DNA of 20,748 bases, taken from positions 1 to 20,748 of IMG/VR virus record IMGVR_UViG_3300010354_000854, one strand, 5' to 3'. Both the position numbers and the translations under genes were made by a program. A model generated the notes under the pieces. That model did not search any database. It was given only the letters and a program-made list of their open reading frames with translations, and was not told the origin of the DNA. Below, piece by piece: positions 14,261-20,748 of the stretch (within the stretch, counting starts at the first letter, position 1; the number at the start of each line of letters is the position of its first letter). This DNA is from a virus.

Positions 14261-15075
14261 CCTACCTCGTGACAGCGACAGAATACATCGCAATCGACGG
14301 CGTGCCACTATCGACACCAGCATGGGTCACAACTGACCTCACCGAGCTGCTTGACGGGCCAGAGAACCGAGGCAGCAACCTCATCATCCCGCGTCGCCCA
14401 GGCGCGGTCTTCCGAGCCAAGGTCCGCGACTCGAAAACCGTGAACATACCCATCGTCATCTTCGGTGACCGCGATCCCGAGAACAACGTCCATGCAGACC
14501 CAAGACAAGGTCTAGTCGACAACATCAACGCACTCAAGAAGGCACTCTTCCTTCCATCCTACACATCAGCACGGACCCTGACCTACTATCGAGCATCAGG
14601 CAATGTCGAGACATCTTGCCAGACCACGCCGAAGCTCGACATCACACCAATCGGCCCAACCAGCGCTCGAGGAGTTCTCACCATTGAGATTCCGTCAGGC
14701 GTGCTTCGTAGCACAACCAACACGGTCATCAATCAATGGGTCGATGATGACACCACCTTCAGTATCGGAGTTCCCGGAGCCGGTGAGGTCATCGGCATCA
14801 CCTACAACATCCCGGGAGCGGCCAACAGCCTGACATTCACCAACAACACAACCCAGCAATCACTCTCGTTCGCAGCGCCTATCACCACAGGTCTCGTCAT
14901 CAACACGGTTCAATACACAGCATTCGACGGCGCGACTAATGTCTCAGGAGGAATCCAGACAGGGAACACACCGTTCTGGTTGCCACTTCTTCCAGGCACC
15001 AATGAGTTGCGTGTGCAGCGGCCGGGAGGCGCTAGCGTCGCAATGAGCATCACCTTCAAGGCGGTCTGGTTGTGA
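14257..15075 (+). CDS. Distal tail (Dit-like) protein
   Basis: This gene follows the tape measure, the usual place for the Dit hub that links tube and tip. The 272-residue sequence has an N-terminal beta domain with RGSNLIIPRRPGAVFRAKVR and TVNIPIVIFGD, a common feature of actinophage Dit proteins. A helix (LVDNINALKKALFLP) follows, then a strand region, and then a C-terminal galectin-like beta domain (about 160-272) ending LPGTNELRVQRPGGASVAMS and FKAVWL. The ATG overlaps the tape measure stop, with GAGGAG at 14245-14250. Its own stop overlaps the GTG of the tip gene. The Dit name rests on domain order and position. Confidence 0.8.
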   Translation: MTYLVTATEYIAIDGVPLSTPAWVTTDLTELLDGPENRGSNLIIPRRPGAVFRAKVRDSKTVNIPIVIFGDRDPENNVHADPRQGLVDNINALKKALFLPSYTSARTLTYYRASGNVETSCQTTPKLDITPIGPTSARGVLTIEIPSGVLRSTTNTVINQWVDDDTTFSIGVPGAGEVIGITYNIPGAANSLTFTNNTTQQSLSFAAPITTGLVINTVQYTAFDGATNVSGGIQTGNTPFWLPLLPGTNELRVQRPGGASVAMSITFKAVWL

Positions 15076-17510
15076 CCGCATTCCTGTCGGCATCACTATT
15101 CGACCGCACCGGTCAGACGCGGCTCTATCAGCTCTCGTTCTCATTCGACAAGCAGTTCGTCGATGAGTTGCGTGGAGATGGCTCATTCAGCCTGAGCATC
15201 CCTCTCGAGGAATCAGCCAGCGTTGAGATAGGGCGCATCGTCAAGTTCTCCTACGGGGAATCCTCTGAAGACTACGTCTTCGCCGGAGTCATCGAGCAGA
15301 TTCGCCGAGTCCACACCGACCAGTCAGACATCGTCCGAATCAGCGGTCGTGGCGTCCGAGCACTTCTTGAGGGCGCAATCGTAGACATCTCAGACCGTTC
15401 CTACACAAGCAAGACGGTCGGCTACATCATGAAGGAACTCTTCGACGAGGCAGTGGCTAGAAACGCCCTCGACGGCCTCAGCATTACATTCAACAACACC
15501 ACAGACAGCGACGGCGCCGCCTTCACCAGCGAGCACACGGTCACCATCGAGGAGAAGCTAGGAACCAACCTCAATGAGATTGCAGGACGACATCAGGAAC
15601 TTGCGGTCGATGTCTGGGTCAAGCCAGACATGACGGTCAACTACTACCTCGAGAGAGGCACAGATCGCACCACCGGCAACAACCCACTGGTCTTGCGAGT
15701 TGGCGAATCCGTTGTCAACTACGAGCGAACCGAAGAGGGACCGATTCGCAACTACCTTCTCGCAGTCTACTCATCAGACAGCATCATACGAGATGACGAG
15801 CGAGCCGGTAGCATCGCTGCCAACGGTCGTCAGGAGTCATTCCTCTCGCTGACCAACATCCAAGACAGCCTCACCGCCGACAAGTCAATCGCACGAACTC
15901 TTGACAACCTCGAGACCACAACCGTCGGTGCAACACTTGAGCTGGCAGAAGCCGGGCCTCAGCCATACATCGACTTCGAGATCGGCGACTGGGTGGTGGT
16001 AGCGGACGAAGACGGCAATCGCGAGAACTTCAGAGTGCGTGCCGTGACCATGTCTGAGCAAGAGGTCGGCGCAGTCCGAATCATTCCAGAACTTGGCAAT
16101 GCGAAGGCAGCGCTCGAAGAGCGCCTACGTCGTCTCATCGCTCGTCAAGAGGCCAAGACAGCCAGCGGTGCAGCAGACGCAACAGCGGCTTCAGTTGACC
16201 TCAACGGCGTCGGAGTCCTTGCTGGTGGTGGAACACTTGAGGACGCCATCATTCTCACATACGACCCAGCGACCGGAACAGGAACAGCCGATGCACCCGC
16301 AATCGACCCAATCGACCCAATCACATTCACCAACGCCACCGGTCAGTATCTCTTCACAGATGATGAAGTCCTGATCGCTACAGTAGACCACGACAACAAC
16401 CCAGCCACACCAGACATCTTCGTGGCTCTCGGTATCACAGAACGAGCTGGAACCATCGTGCCGGTTCAGAACCCGAGTGGAGTGATTCCACCAGACTTCC
16501 CATTCCGATCTGACACAGGCTTCACCTACCCAATCAACGGCGGCGGAAACAACTCAAGCGTCGAGCAAGTCAACGACATGGCAGGCCTTCTGGGATTCGG
16601 CACCGACCTGATAGTCGGACCTGCCACCTCATCTGCTGGTGTGACAAACGCGCTCAATCGCGGAACGACCAACTCATACCAACTCTCAGGATCAGTCGGA
16701 GCCTTGCGCTACTACCTACTCTCAGACGGCAAACTCATCACAACCAACGGAAGCTCGACTGCCCTGTGGAGAAACCCGTCAACCGGTGTCTGGACAACGA
16801 TGTTCACAACCACAAGCACCGGACACCGCCATGTCTTCGATCATTCAACCGGCATCTTCTGGAGCTTCGCTCACAGCAACACCGGCGGTCCATTCTTCAA
16901 GTTCGGTCCCGGAGATGCAGCACCAGTCGCGCTAGGGTCTCTCGGCACCGGCATCCCTAACACTGCCACACAAGCATTCCTGACAGCAGACAACGGCTGG
17001 CTCGTGCTGAGACCCGGAGTGACCAGCCCCTTCACAATCTGGCGCAAGTCATCCTCAGACACATCCAACTTCACCAGCACAGGAACCACAACAAACGCTA
17101 TCGATAGAAACTGGCACGTCGGACCAGATGGAAGAGTCCACAACGTCAGCATCGTGTCTGGGAGCTTCTGGATCAGTTCATACGACCCAAGCAACGGTTC
17201 ATCAAGCAGCGTGAACACAGGCATCTCTACAGCCACTAGACCCAGCGCACAATGGGTAAAGGCAATCAGTCCCACTGTCTTCGCCATCTTCTGCAACGAG
17301 TTCTTCACCCCCGCATACAACAGCCAAGTCTGGACATTCAACGGCACAACGAATGCGCTGATCTGGCAGAGTCCATTCACAAATGCGCAACTCGGCGCTG
17401 CTGCTCAGACATCGATGCCAGTCAGAACATCAGGCACAACTTGGAGATGGTCACAATACCAAGACACAAGCCCAGCAAGAACATGGCAGATGGAGTTGAC
17501 ATTCGTATGA
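15072..17510 (+). CDS. Tail tip hub protein with propeller-like C-terminal domain
   Basis: This 812-residue protein is the only large tail-tip gene here and the likely receptor-binding component. Residues 1-345 resemble the Gp37/Tal-like baseplate hub: DELRGDGSFSLSIPLEESAS (31-50), YVFAGVIEQI (68-77), a helical middle and IDFEIGDWVVVADEDGNREN (300-319). A short helix (NAKAALEERLRRLIARQE, 343-360) is followed by a low-complexity linker with an IDPIDP repeat (411-416). From about 515 to 812, short strands rich in Trp, Phe, Gly, Ser and Thr recur (ALWRNPSTGVWTT, IFWSFA, WHVGPDGRVHN, SQVWTFNGTT), as in beta-propeller or lectin-like domains. The start is GTG at 15072, overlapping the previous stop. 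The propeller assignment is inferred. Confidence 0.82.
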   Translation: MTAFLSASLFDRTGQTRLYQLSFSFDKQFVDELRGDGSFSLSIPLEESASVEIGRIVKFSYGESSEDYVFAGVIEQIRRVHTDQSDIVRISGRGVRALLEGAIVDISDRSYTSKTVGYIMKELFDEAVARNALDGLSITFNNTTDSDGAAFTSEHTVTIEEKLGTNLNEIAGRHQELAVDVWVKPDMTVNYYLERGTDRTTGNNPLVLRVGESVVNYERTEEGPIRNYLLAVYSSDSIIRDDERAGSIAANGRQESFLSLTNIQDSLTADKSIARTLDNLETTTVGATLELAEAGPQPYIDFEIGDWVVVADEDGNRENFRVRAVTMSEQEVGAVRIIPELGNAKAALEERLRRLIARQEAKTASGAADATAASVDLNGVGVLAGGGTLEDAIILTYDPATGTGTADAPAIDPIDPITFTNATGQYLFTDDEVLIATVDHDNNPATPDIFVALGITERAGTIVPVQNPSGVIPPDFPFRSDTGFTYPINGGGNNSSVEQVNDMAGLLGFGTDLIVGPATSSAGVTNALNRGTTNSYQLSGSVGALRYYLLSDGKLITTNGSSTALWRNPSTGVWTTMFTTTSTGHRHVFDHSTGIFWSFAHSNTGGPFFKFGPGDAAPVALGSLGTGIPNTATQAFLTADNGWLVLRPGVTSPFTIWRKSSSDTSNFTSTGTTTNAIDRNWHVGPDGRVHNVSIVSGSFWISSYDPSNGSSSSVNTGISTATRPSAQWVKAISPTVFAIFCNEFFTPAYNSQVWTFNGTTNALIWQSPFTNAQLGAAAQTSMPVRTSGTTWRWSQYQDTSPARTWQMELTFV
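16301..16322 (+). repeat. Tandem 9-base repeat in the tip gene linker
   Basis: AATCGACCC is repeated directly twice, followed by a partial third AATC. It encodes IDPIDPI within the linker between the hub and the propeller-like part of the tip protein. The unit is a multiple of three, so gain or loss of a copy would change linker length without a frameshift. Confidence 0.8.
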
Positions 17511-17812
17511 CCGAGCACCTGACCGAGATTCTGATCGCCCTGATAGGAGCGACACCACCGACCATCATGGCTGCTGCTGCGTGGAGAAAAGCCGCCAAGC
17601 TCAGCAAGCCGCTTGATGCGGTGAACAACGCCGTCAACCACCGGCAAGGCAGCCAGAAGCGTCTCATCGAAGTCATCGACGAGATGGCTCAGTCTATGAG
17701 CACGGTCAGCCATAGCGTCCGCCGAGTCGAGGAGGACATTCAAGCCCACAGAGCGTGGCACCAGCAGCAAGAGGAGTCCGACAGTGATCCGTGGGCGGAA
17801 GAAGAGCGCTGA
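17507..17812 (+). CDS. Holin-like membrane protein (DUF2746-like)
   Basis: The 101-residue protein has one clear hydrophobic segment near the N-terminus (about 6-26, TEILIALIGATPPTIMAAAAW). A basic stretch and a helical region (VNNAVNHRQGSQKRLIEVID, then MAQSMSTVSHSVRRVEEDIQ) lead to an acidic tail. The arrangement of one transmembrane helix with an N/H-rich turn followed by a coiled coil is characteristic of DUF2746-type proteins encoded beside actinophage lysins. These are generally taken as holins, which open the membrane at lysis. The ATG overlaps the tip gene's stop. No second holin is seen. The role is supported by topology and the lysin neighbour, not by a specific motif. Confidence 0.72.
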   Translation: MTEHLTEILIALIGATPPTIMAAAAWRKAAKLSKPLDAVNNAVNHRQGSQKRLIEVIDEMAQSMSTVSHSVRRVEEDIQAHRAWHQQQEESDSDPWAEEER

Positions 17813-17936
17813 GGAGCTTCGTCGGCTTCTTGAGTTGCGTAGGAGCGCTGCTTCGGGTGCCGTCCCCAGCAAGCGCCACTACTCAAGAGCGAGACGAAAG
17901 CAGGAGGAGAGAAAAGATGACCAAGACCGCGCCTAG
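17784..17936 (+). CDS. Possible small Arg/Lys-rich protein across the holin-lysin junction
   Basis: A GTG at 17784 opens a 50-residue frame ending at TAG 17934-17936. The peptide begins MIRGRKKSAEELRRLLELRR, contains VPSKRHYSRARRKQEE and ends with an acidic DDQDRA. GAGGAG at 17771-17776 is seven bases upstream, a good ribosome binding site. The frame overlaps the holin end by 29 bases and the endolysin start by 20 and fills the otherwise unused gap between them. The helical, highly basic character resembles small nucleic-acid-binding phage proteins, but function is unknown. The alternative reading is that this stretch is an upstream part of the endolysin frame. Confidence 0.5.
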   Translation: MIRGRKKSAEELRRLLELRRSAASGAVPSKRHYSRARRKQEERKDDQDRA

Positions 17937-18480
17937 GCTATGCGCCGCCGGTGTGAAGTTGCGCACCCAGATCAACAAGTTCTACCCCAAGAGAGACAAG
18001 GCTAGCGATGGCTGGATTGGGGACCAGAGGCACCAGAAGACCAAGAGCGACCACAACCCCGACAAGAAGACCGGGATCGTGCGTGCCCTAGACATAGACT
18101 CAGACCTCGGCAAGGGTATCGACAGCGCCGAACTCTCAGAGTCCCTCAGGCTGCTCGCCAAGGGTGGAGAGAAGCGCATCGCCTACGTCATCCACAACAA
18201 GAGAATCGCCTCACCACTGCTCAAGTGGGCGTGGAGGCCGTATCTCGGATCGAACCCGCACACGTCGCACATACATGTGAGCTTCACGCCGCTCGGGGAC
18301 ACAGACGGTTCAGCCTTCGGCGTCAAGCCAATCGAGAAGAAGCCAACGCCCCCAGCACGCAAGAGTGCAGAGAAGGTCGTGGCAGACTCAATCATCGCCG
18401 AGATCGCAGCGGTCAGAAAGACTCAAGCCGAGCTAGAGGCACGCATCAAGGCCATCGAAGCCAAGGTCAAGCGAGCCTAG
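17917..18480 (+). CDS. Endolysin, M15-type zinc peptidase
   Basis: The enzyme is predicted to cut peptide bonds in the peptidoglycan stem or cross-bridge at lysis. The 187 residues hold an M15/VanY-like domain. KSDHNPDKKTGIVRALDIDS (43-62) provides the candidate zinc ligands H46 and D59. The C-terminal motif PHTSHIHVSF (114-123) supplies H118/H120. WAWRPYLGSNPH (105-115) precedes it, a typical lysin segment. The C-terminus is a Pro/Lys linker and a charged helix (about 150-187, AEIAAVRKTQAELEARIKAI), likely a coiled coil rather than a known wall-binding domain. The ATG at 17917 has AGGAGG nine bases upstream. A longer frame from GTG 17791 would add a signal-peptide-like segment but has poorly spaced initiation. 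Confidence 0.85.
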   Translation: MTKTAPRLCAAGVKLRTQINKFYPKRDKASDGWIGDQRHQKTKSDHNPDKKTGIVRALDIDSDLGKGIDSAELSESLRLLAKGGEKRIAYVIHNKRIASPLLKWAWRPYLGSNPHTSHIHVSFTPLGDTDGSAFGVKPIEKKPTPPARKSAEKVVADSIIAEIAAVRKTQAELEARIKAIEAKVKRA

Positions 18481-18507
18481 TCCCCAATCCGGGGCACTGC
18501 TCTGGGT

Positions 18508-18732
18508 ATGGGATGGAAGGAAGAGGCCGCGTGCCGAGGTCAGGGCATTGCCACGTTCTTCAACCGGCGCACACAAGCCGAGAAGGACACAGCAGAAGCC
18601 CTCTGTGGCTCTTGTCCAGTCCGCCTGGAATGCCTCGAGTATGCAATCAGCCACGAGAGGTCAGAGAACCTGCGAATCGGCATCTGGGGAGGAATGAACC
18701 CCAACGAACGGGCAGAGTGGGCGAGTGAGTGA
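18508..18732 (+). CDS. WhiB-like iron-sulfur transcription regulator
   Basis: WhiB-like proteins are restricted to actinobacteria and their phages, bind a [4Fe-4S] cluster and work with the host sigma factor. The 74 residues show the four cysteines C9, C33, C36 and C42 in the order C-x23-C-x2-C-x5-C (LCGSCPVRLEC), and GIWGG at 58-62. The protein ends soon after NPNERAEW and lacks the long basic DNA-binding tail of many host members. A phage WhiB protein (TM4) is known to interfere with host WhiB2, so a dominant-negative role is plausible. The ribosome binding site is weak. The gene starts 27 bases after the endolysin and marks the change from structural to regulatory genes. Confidence 0.93.
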   Translation: MGWKEEAACRGQGIATFFNRRTQAEKDTAEALCGSCPVRLECLEYAISHERSENLRIGIWGGMNPNERAEWASE

Positions 18733-19319
18733 TGTTCAACATACCAATCGCCAGCGTCTTGACTCAGTATGCAGGCTCATTCCCAATCAGTGATGACGGC
18801 CTCTTCAACCTTCTTGAAGCACTCGAAGAATGTCAGGCGCTGCCAGCAAGCATGGCACCCAATGCCGTCCGCTACCCAATCCGAGTGGTCAACGCAATCC
18901 TCATCGAGCTGGACAAGGCCGAGCCTAGGGATGCCGCCATCATCTGCGGTCAGCCGCACCTAGCCGAGACCGGTCTAGCCGAACAGGTCATCCGGGCAGA
19001 AGGCCCTTGGGCCGGAGAAGCCACCCCTCAGATGATTCGGCCCTTCCTGATAGACATCACCCTCGGGAGCCACCCAGAGGACGCAGCCGCCAGACACCGG
19101 CTCAGCCCAGACGATCTGATGCACCTTGAGTTCCTACTACAACTCGAACAACACTGGCACGACGAGATACTCAACCGGGTCATCATGGCTCGCTCTTCAG
19201 GCTGGGGCCTGCGTGGAGTAGCACGAGAACTGGGCACGTGGCGCCCCTCGGTCATCTGGTCTTGGGTCAAGGAAGCCCGCCGGGTCGAGGCAGAACTGCG
19301 CCGGGCGTGTGCCAACTGA
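18732..19319 (+). CDS. Hypothetical protein with C-terminal helix-turn-helix
   Basis: I do not recognise the full-length family. The 195-residue sequence is helical, with an N-terminal half of unknown type (SDDGLFNLLEALEECQALPA, then YPIRVVNAILIELDKAEPRD). The C-terminal region reads as a helix-turn-helix: RSSGWGLRGVARELGTWRPS followed by VIWSWVKEARRVEAELRR (about 154-190), with the ARELGTWRPSVIWSWV turn-recognition pattern. LSPDDLMHLEFLLQLEQHWH is a further helix. The ATG at 18732 shares its A with the WhiB stop (TGATG). A GTG at 18729 is an alternative giving one more residue. It could be a transcription regulator paired with the WhiB protein; no target can be named. Confidence 0.75.
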   Translation: MFNIPIASVLTQYAGSFPISDDGLFNLLEALEECQALPASMAPNAVRYPIRVVNAILIELDKAEPRDAAIICGQPHLAETGLAEQVIRAEGPWAGEATPQMIRPFLIDITLGSHPEDAAARHRLSPDDLMHLEFLLQLEQHWHDEILNRVIMARSSGWGLRGVARELGTWRPSVIWSWVKEARRVEAELRRACAN

Positions 19320-19343
19320 GGGGGACCAGACACCTTCTATGGC

Positions 19344-20045
19344 ATGTCCTCATACAACGCAAACCGCCCTGCCCAGTCATCGAGCTGGGGAGAGGGCTAC
19401 ATCGATGTGGCAACTCGCATCGTCGAGTTCCGCACACGCTATCCCGAGGGATCACTTCGCCCCTACAACCCAGACCGTCCGGTCGAAATCGTCACTATCG
19501 AAGGCAAGACATACCTGCAGTATGTTGCCTGCGCCTACCGCGATCCTCACGACGCCGCACCCGGCATAGGAGTCGCATGGGAACCATTCCCAGGGAAGAC
19601 ACCATTCACAAGAGACTCAGAAGCAATGGTCGCAGAGACCTCTGCGTGGGGACGCGCTATCGTAGCCGCCCTTGCCGCAGACACCAAGAAGGGCATCGCA
19701 AGCGCCGACGAGGTTCGTGTCGCCAAGTCCCGACAACAAGCGAAACCAGAACGAGCTGAAGCACCAGCGCCGGTCGCTACACCGAAACCGGCAGAGGCAG
19801 CATCAAGTGACGAAGAACTTGGCTGGCAATCAGGCGACGAGGAACAACCGCGTCGAGCCACACCCAAGCAAGTCCAGCGCATTCAGATCATGCGTCAATC
19901 GCTGCCGAACCTTGTCGATGACGAGGTCTATCACGCCAAGTTGCTGCAATCCTACGGAGTCATCTCGACCAAGGACTTGACGCAGGCACAGGCTAACAAC
20001 CTCATTGATCGGCTTCAGAAAGCCATTGAGGGGAGTGCAGCATGA
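19344..20045 (+). CDS. Putative single-strand annealing or recombination protein
   Basis: The 233-residue protein has two parts. Residues 18-122 (GYIDVATRIVEFRTRYPEGS through SEAMVAETSAWGRAIVAALA, then DTKKGIASADEVR) match a widespread actinophage protein in which the AETSAWGRAIVAALAAD stretch recalls Erf-type annealing proteins. A disordered Ala/Pro/Glu linker (about 130-170) leads to a C-terminal domain (171-230, ATPKQVQRIQIMRQSLPNLV through STKDLTQAQANNLIDRLQ) that is common at the end of phage annealing and recombination proteins. The nearby RusA-like gene fits a recombination role. No good ribosome binding site is seen near the ATG: the closest, GAGGGGGA, is about 19 bases away. The precise family is uncertain. 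Confidence 0.65.
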   Translation: MSSYNANRPAQSSSWGEGYIDVATRIVEFRTRYPEGSLRPYNPDRPVEIVTIEGKTYLQYVACAYRDPHDAAPGIGVAWEPFPGKTPFTRDSEAMVAETSAWGRAIVAALAADTKKGIASADEVRVAKSRQQAKPERAEAPAPVATPKPAEAASSDEELGWQSGDEEQPRRATPKQVQRIQIMRQSLPNLVDDEVYHAKLLQSYGVISTKDLTQAQANNLIDRLQKAIEGSAA

Positions 20046-20260
20046 CCGAAGAGTTCTCATACGAAGAAATCGTCCGCCGCAAGGTGGCTCGCATCCAGAC
20101 CATCATCAATCACCGCACAGAGTATGGCAACTTCGAAGATGAAGAAAGCGACCTCTTGCAGTGGCTAGTCGACGAAAGGCAGAGACTGGCTGATCGCCTT
20201 GCTGAGGCAGAGAATCAGATCAAGACCCTTCAGAACGCCGTGTTCTACATGAGGGGCTGA
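20042..20260 (+). CDS. Small hypothetical coiled-coil protein
   Basis: The 72-residue product begins at an ATG overlapping the preceding stop as ATGA. Its sequence is highly charged and helical, with a likely coiled coil over residues 40-68 (LVDERQRLADRLAEAENQIK). There are no cysteines, membrane segments or known motifs. It is co-transcribed with the annealing-type protein and the small helix-turn-helix gene, and its C-terminal coding end carries the GAGGGG that serves the next start. No function can be assigned. Confidence 0.7.
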   Translation: MTEEFSYEEIVRRKVARIQTIINHRTEYGNFEDEESDLLQWLVDERQRLADRLAEAENQIKTLQNAVFYMRG

Positions 20261-20261
20261 A

Positions 20262-20480
20262 ATGAGCCTACCACTACAACCACTCGTCGAAGCATACGGA
20301 AAGCCATGGCGCGAGTTCCGCACAGCAGTCGGAGCGCGACACACCGTCCTCAACCGGCTGAAGGTCGAGGGCTTGAACTATTCAACAGCAGACCGATTCG
20401 CGGTCAAGTGCAACCTGCACCCAATCGAGGTGTGGGGCCTTGACGCGTGGATTCGAGCTGCAGAAGTGAGGCCAACCTGA
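20262..20480 (+). CDS. Small helix-turn-helix-like protein
   Basis: The 72-residue sequence has the form of a short DNA-binding protein common in actinophages: PLVEAYGKPWREFRTAVGAR, then VLNRLKVEGLNYSTADRFAV and KCNLHPIEVWGLDAW. A helix, a turn and a recognition-like helix are followed by a second helix ending in the HP-x-x-VWG motif. GAGGGG at 20251-20256 lies five bases before the ATG at 20262. Its stop overlaps the ATG of the RusA-like gene (TGATG), suggesting joint expression. DNA binding is inferred. Confidence 0.7.
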   Translation: MSLPLQPLVEAYGKPWREFRTAVGARHTVLNRLKVEGLNYSTADRFAVKCNLHPIEVWGLDAWIRAAEVRPT

Positions 20481-20748
20481 TGGTCTTCTTCACGTTCCCC
20501 GCACCGAACCGCCCTCTGAGTGAGAACGAAAGTCGAAGACTACACTGGGCCGCTCGTCATCGCCGTCTGAAGGATTGGGGCATCTTGGCTCAGGTCGGCT
20601 ACAAGCACGCAGATGACAAGCAACTTCTCGCCGGTCAGCGCATCGGCGTCAGGGTGTTCATACCATTCTCGCGAAAAGCTCGAAGAGACCCACACAACTA
20701 TGTTGGCACGGTCGTCAAGACCATCATCGACGGCTTGATTCGCGCAGG
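20480..20748 (+). CDS. RusA-like Holliday junction resolvase, 5' part only
   Basis: The ATG at 20480 opens a frame that runs without a stop to the end of the window, giving 89 complete codons. It starts MVFFTFPAPNRPLSENESRR, a typical RusA opening in which a beta strand and P-x-N/P turn lead to a helix. It continues with RIGVRVFIPFSRKARRDPHN followed by YVGTVVKTIIDGLI. The RRDPHNY and K-x-IIDGL motifs match the metal-binding D/D core of RusA nucleases, here in RRDPHN and IIDGL. RusA resolves four-way junctions during phage recombination and packaging. It belongs to the same operon as the annealing-type protein. The missing C-terminus prevents checking the remaining conserved residues. Confidence 0.8.
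   Translation, partial: MVFFTFPAPNRPLSENESRRLHWAARHRRLKDWGILAQVGYKHADDKQLLAGQRIGVRVFIPFSRKARRDPHNYVGTVVKTIIDGLIRA

Noticed and set aside
18481-18495. Small hairpin CCCC-AATCC-GGGG after the endolysin stop
   Set aside because: Only four base pairs and no T-run; too weak to call a terminator.
1-20748. tRNA genes, CRISPR arrays, insertion sequences, integrase or attachment sites
   Set aside because: Gaps between genes are too short for tRNAs apart from 8132-8217, which is a hairpin. No array-like spaced repeats, transposase or integrase motifs were seen.

Overview
The window is the left, virion-building arm of a tailed double-stranded DNA phage (siphovirus type, HK97-like head) plus the beginning of its DNA-metabolism arm. 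Every supported gene is on the + strand. Genes are packed almost end to end, many joined by ATGA or GTGA stop/start overlaps. A WhiB-like iron-sulfur regulator, a DUF2746-like holin and several small proteins of actinophage type point to an actinobacterial host. No integrase, repressor, tRNA, CRISPR array or insertion sequence is visible, so lifestyle cannot be decided from this window.

Layout. Positions 1-101 hold no gene I can assign, only short repeats and a strong ribosome binding site. DNA packaging follows: small terminase (102-548) and large terminase (526-2148). Two beta-rich decoration or fibre-like proteins (2145-3217) and a small Sm-like protein (3204-3428) sit between terminase and portal. 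The head module is a portal fused to a MuF-type C-terminus (3430-5376), a mosaic prohead protease with an apparent internal start (5378-6898, nested 5900-6898), and the major capsid protein with an N-terminal delta domain (6932-8131). A strong hairpin (8144-8186) follows the capsid gene. The neck genes are a small unknown (8218-8424), a gp6-like connector, a head closure protein, a gp10-like protein and a tail terminator (8417-10267).

The tail module is the tail tube (10279-10842), two tail assembly chaperone frames that probably join by a -1 frameshift (10846-11546), a 903-residue tape measure with a large coiled-coil insertion (11549-14260), a Dit-like protein (14257-15075), and one large tip protein combining a baseplate-hub-like N-terminus with a propeller-like C-terminus (15072-17510). 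Lysis is a one-helix holin (17507-17812) and an M15-type peptidase endolysin (17917-18480), with a short, very basic reading frame hidden across their junction (17784-17936).

From 18508 the content changes to regulation and DNA metabolism: WhiB-like protein, an orphan helix-turn-helix protein, a protein resembling single-strand annealing/recombination proteins, two small proteins, and a RusA-like Holliday junction resolvase cut by the window end.

The module as a whole is conventional. The parts most worth a second look are the internal translation start in the multidomain protease, the portal-MuF fusion, the insertion in the tape measure, the hub-propeller tip protein, the hidden frame at the holin-lysin junction, and the post-capsid hairpin. 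I did not find evidence for a wholly new defence or mobile system.
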